Shown one piece after another: positions 6,324-7,760 of a stretch of 7,760 nucleotides of DNA. How positions within the stretch are numbered: the first letter of the stretch is position 1; each line of letters begins with the position of its first letter. This stretch comes from an uncultured Gemmatimonadota bacterium (GTDB lineage Bacteria > Gemmatimonadota > Gemmatimonadetes > Longimicrobiales > Gaopeijiaceae). Made by a program: the position numbers and the translations under genes. The stretch spans positions 1 through 7,760 of the forward strand of contig CALHIO010000045.1 of assembly GCA_938030915.1 (NCBI GenBank), written 5' to 3'. The notes beneath the pieces were generated by a model. It did not search any database, had not been told where the DNA came from, and saw only the letters and a list, made by a program, of their open reading frames with translations.

Positions 6324-6392
6324 GAATGAGGTGAAGGATGCGGGCAGAGTGGCCGGGCGAACGTGACCCGGCAAGTCGGTCTCGTCCGTCCG

Positions 6393-7760
6393 TCAGCCGC
6401 CGATTCGCCTCCCGCGCTCCACCCAGCTCTCACCCCTCGTGATCCACTCCGCCGCCGGTTCGCCTTTCAGGTAGTGGCCGAACCACTCCAGAATCCTGCG
6501 GTGATAGTCCACTTGCTGGCTTTCCTCGGTGAGTCCGTGATCCGCTCCGGGGTAGACCAGCAACACGACCTCCTTGCCGGCACGGCGCGCGTAGTTGTAG
6601 AACTCGAGCCCCTGATAGAAGTCGACCACACCGTCAGCATCCCCGTGCATCAGGAGCATGGGCGTCTCGAGGTCGGTGATGAAGTTGGCCGGTGAGCTCT
6701 CGAGGTGTCCGTCCATGTCGTCCCAGTACGGCACGGCCATCCGGGCCTGACCCGTCTCCCAGTGACCGGTCTCGGGAAGTCCGCCATTCCAGTGCACGGC
6801 GCCCATGAAGCTCATGAAGTTGGTGATGGCGGCACCGGCGACGGACGCAGCGAAGCGATCCGTCCGCGTGGGGAGATACGAGGCCTGGTACCCGCCCCAC
6901 GAGTGACCGATCAGACCCATCCCGTCGGGATCGACGTGACCGGTAGACACGGCCGCATCCAGCGCGTGCTCGACCGCATCGAGCGCGGATGGCCCCGGCC
7001 GACCCGGCTCGTAGACGATGTCCGGCATGAGGACGAAATATCCCGCCTGCGACCACGCCTGGTAGTTGTAGTACCGTCGCTCACTCGGGACGTCGTACAT
7101 GTGCAGGTTGTCGCTGAGTCGCTCGTATTGATACAGGATCAGCGGATACGTCCGACCCTCCTCGAACTCTGCCGGATACACGAGGATCGCCTGCAGATCG
7201 TGGCCCGCGTCGGTCGTATACTCGAGGAGTTCCGATCGACCCCATGCGAAGTCCGACTGGAAGGGATTCGTGTGTGTGACCTGAACCACATCGTCGAGTT
7301 CATCGTCCGCCACGAAGACGTCGGGTGAGTCGTCCCAGCGCTCGGACCGGAACGCGAGTCGATCGGCCCGGGCCGCTTTCGTCAGTCCGCCCACACGGGC
7401 GTCCCGACGCATCGCCCACCGCTCGCGACCACGCGCATCGATGCCGACATACCCCGAGGCCTTGGTGCGAAGGTGACGCACTGAAAGCACCATCGCTCCG
7501 TCACTCTCGAGAAGCGGCGGTCCGAAGCGAGGCTGGTCCGGATCCAGGTTGACGATCCGGAACTGCTCCCCGGACGTCGCTCCGTCCGTCAGACGGACCG
7601 CACTGCCCTCGCGAAGATCCACGCGCCAGACATCGTGGCGATCATAGATGAACGCCACATTTCCGTCGGCGCTCCACGCCCCGAGCCCCCACGAGGGACG
7701 AGGGCCAGGATAGTCAAAATCGGCCAGCGATCGGGTGAAGCTCCGGCCAGCCGCCACGTC
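6393..7760 (-). CDS. S9 family serine peptidase (prolyl oligopeptidase type), C-terminal part
   Basis: The last 455 residues of an S9 peptidase; the frame is open to the right edge, so the N-terminus (probably a signal peptide and most of a beta-propeller) is missing. Numbering from the Met at 7757: residues 1-170 contain WSADGNVAFIYDRHDVWRVDL and similar propeller-like strands that gate the active site in this family. Residues 180-430 are the alpha/beta-hydrolase domain. Its triad is visible: S286 in GHSWGGY, D375 in HGDADGVV and H407 in PGADHGL. S9 enzymes cleave short peptides, often after proline (POP/DPP-IV) or as acyl-aminoacyl peptidases; the sequence alone does not settle which. The protein ends with a Lys/Arg-rich tail after the catalytic domain (KGEPAAEWITRGESWVERGRR). 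It is the first of three hydrolase genes read leftwards, 81 nt before the M20 gene, suggesting a shared peptide and amide utilisation role. The Met at 7757 is unlikely to be the true start. Confidence 0.9.
   Translation of the reverse strand, partial: DVAAGRSFTRSLADFDYPGPRPSWGLGAWSADGNVAFIYDRHDVWRVDLREGSAVRLTDGATSGEQFRIVNLDPDQPRFGPPLLESDGAMVLSVRHLRTKASGYVGIDARGRERWAMRRDARVGGLTKAARADRLAFRSERWDDSPDVFVADDELDDVVQVTHTNPFQSDFAWGRSELLEYTTDAGHDLQAILVYPAEFEEGRTYPLILYQYERLSDNLHMYDVPSERRYYNYQAWSQAGYFVLMPDIVYEPGRPGPSALDAVEHALDAAVSTGHVDPDGMGLIGHSWGGYQASYLPTRTDRFAASVAGAAITNFMSFMGAVHWNGGLPETGHWETGQARMAVPYWDDMDGHLESSPANFITDLETPMLLMHGDADGVVDFYQGLEFYNYARRAGKEVVLLVYPGADHGLTEESQQVDYHRRILEWFGHYLKGEPAAEWITRGESWVERGRRIGG

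Noticed and set aside
4581..6329. Two long plus-strand frames (310 and 265 codons) opposite the M20 gene
   Set aside because: Arg/His/Val-rich antisense frames without motifs, fully explained by codon bias of the M20 gene, whose catalytic residues are all in place.
6352..6372. 6-bp hairpin GCCGGG/CCCGGC between the S9 and M20 genes
   Set aside because: Short stem with a 9-nt loop, no T-tract, expected by chance at this GC content; the 81-nt gap otherwise shows nothing beyond the M20 ribosome site.
1..7760. Mobile element, defence system, CRISPR or RNA gene
   Set aside because: No transposase, integrase, repeat array, tRNA or rRNA-like sequence was found on either strand; composition looks even across the window.

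Overview
This is GC-rich bacterial DNA from a Gram-negative (diderm) organism. It encodes an outer-membrane beta-barrel with a C-terminal phenylalanine, several Sec or Tat signal peptides, and periplasmic enzymes. The mix of a Tat-exported amidase, a long M20 amidohydrolase with a signal peptide, an S9 peptidase and an ApbE/FMN-binding locus would suit Gemmatimonadota or a similar environmental phylum. That placement is inferred from protein style only. I see no tRNA, rRNA, CRISPR array, insertion sequence, integrase or phage gene.

The plus strand (1-2773) carries the end of a tightly packed operon: the C-terminal part of an ApbE-type FAD:protein FMN transferase, an outer-membrane porin-like protein, a small exported FMN-binding-domain protein with a TGATLTS flavinylation motif, and a four-helix membrane protein with paired histidines like a di-heme b-type cytochrome. 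Consecutive genes overlap by 1, 13 and 4 nt. The likely logic is that the membrane protein passes quinol-derived electrons through two hemes to an FMN that ApbE attaches to the periplasmic protein. The porin would sit in the outer membrane above that redox pair. The final electron acceptor is not visible.

The minus strand (7760-2784, read right to left) carries three catabolic hydrolases: an S9-type serine peptidase (its N-terminus lies beyond the right edge), an M20D/AbgB-like metallo-amidohydrolase with a signal peptide, and an amidase-signature enzyme with a Tat signal. Together they look like a peptide and amide breakdown set working outside the cytoplasm.

The two gene sets converge with 10 nt between stop codons, at a hairpin that can serve both strands. 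A second perfect hairpin lies inside the last codons of the cytochrome-like gene. A third, with a 17-bp stem, follows the M20 gene. None has a T-tract. There is no gene-free stretch longer than about 200 bases. The point most worth following up is the porin embedded in a minimal flavinylated electron-transfer operon. Second is a Cys-to-Glu change at an expected metal-ligand position of the M20 enzyme.
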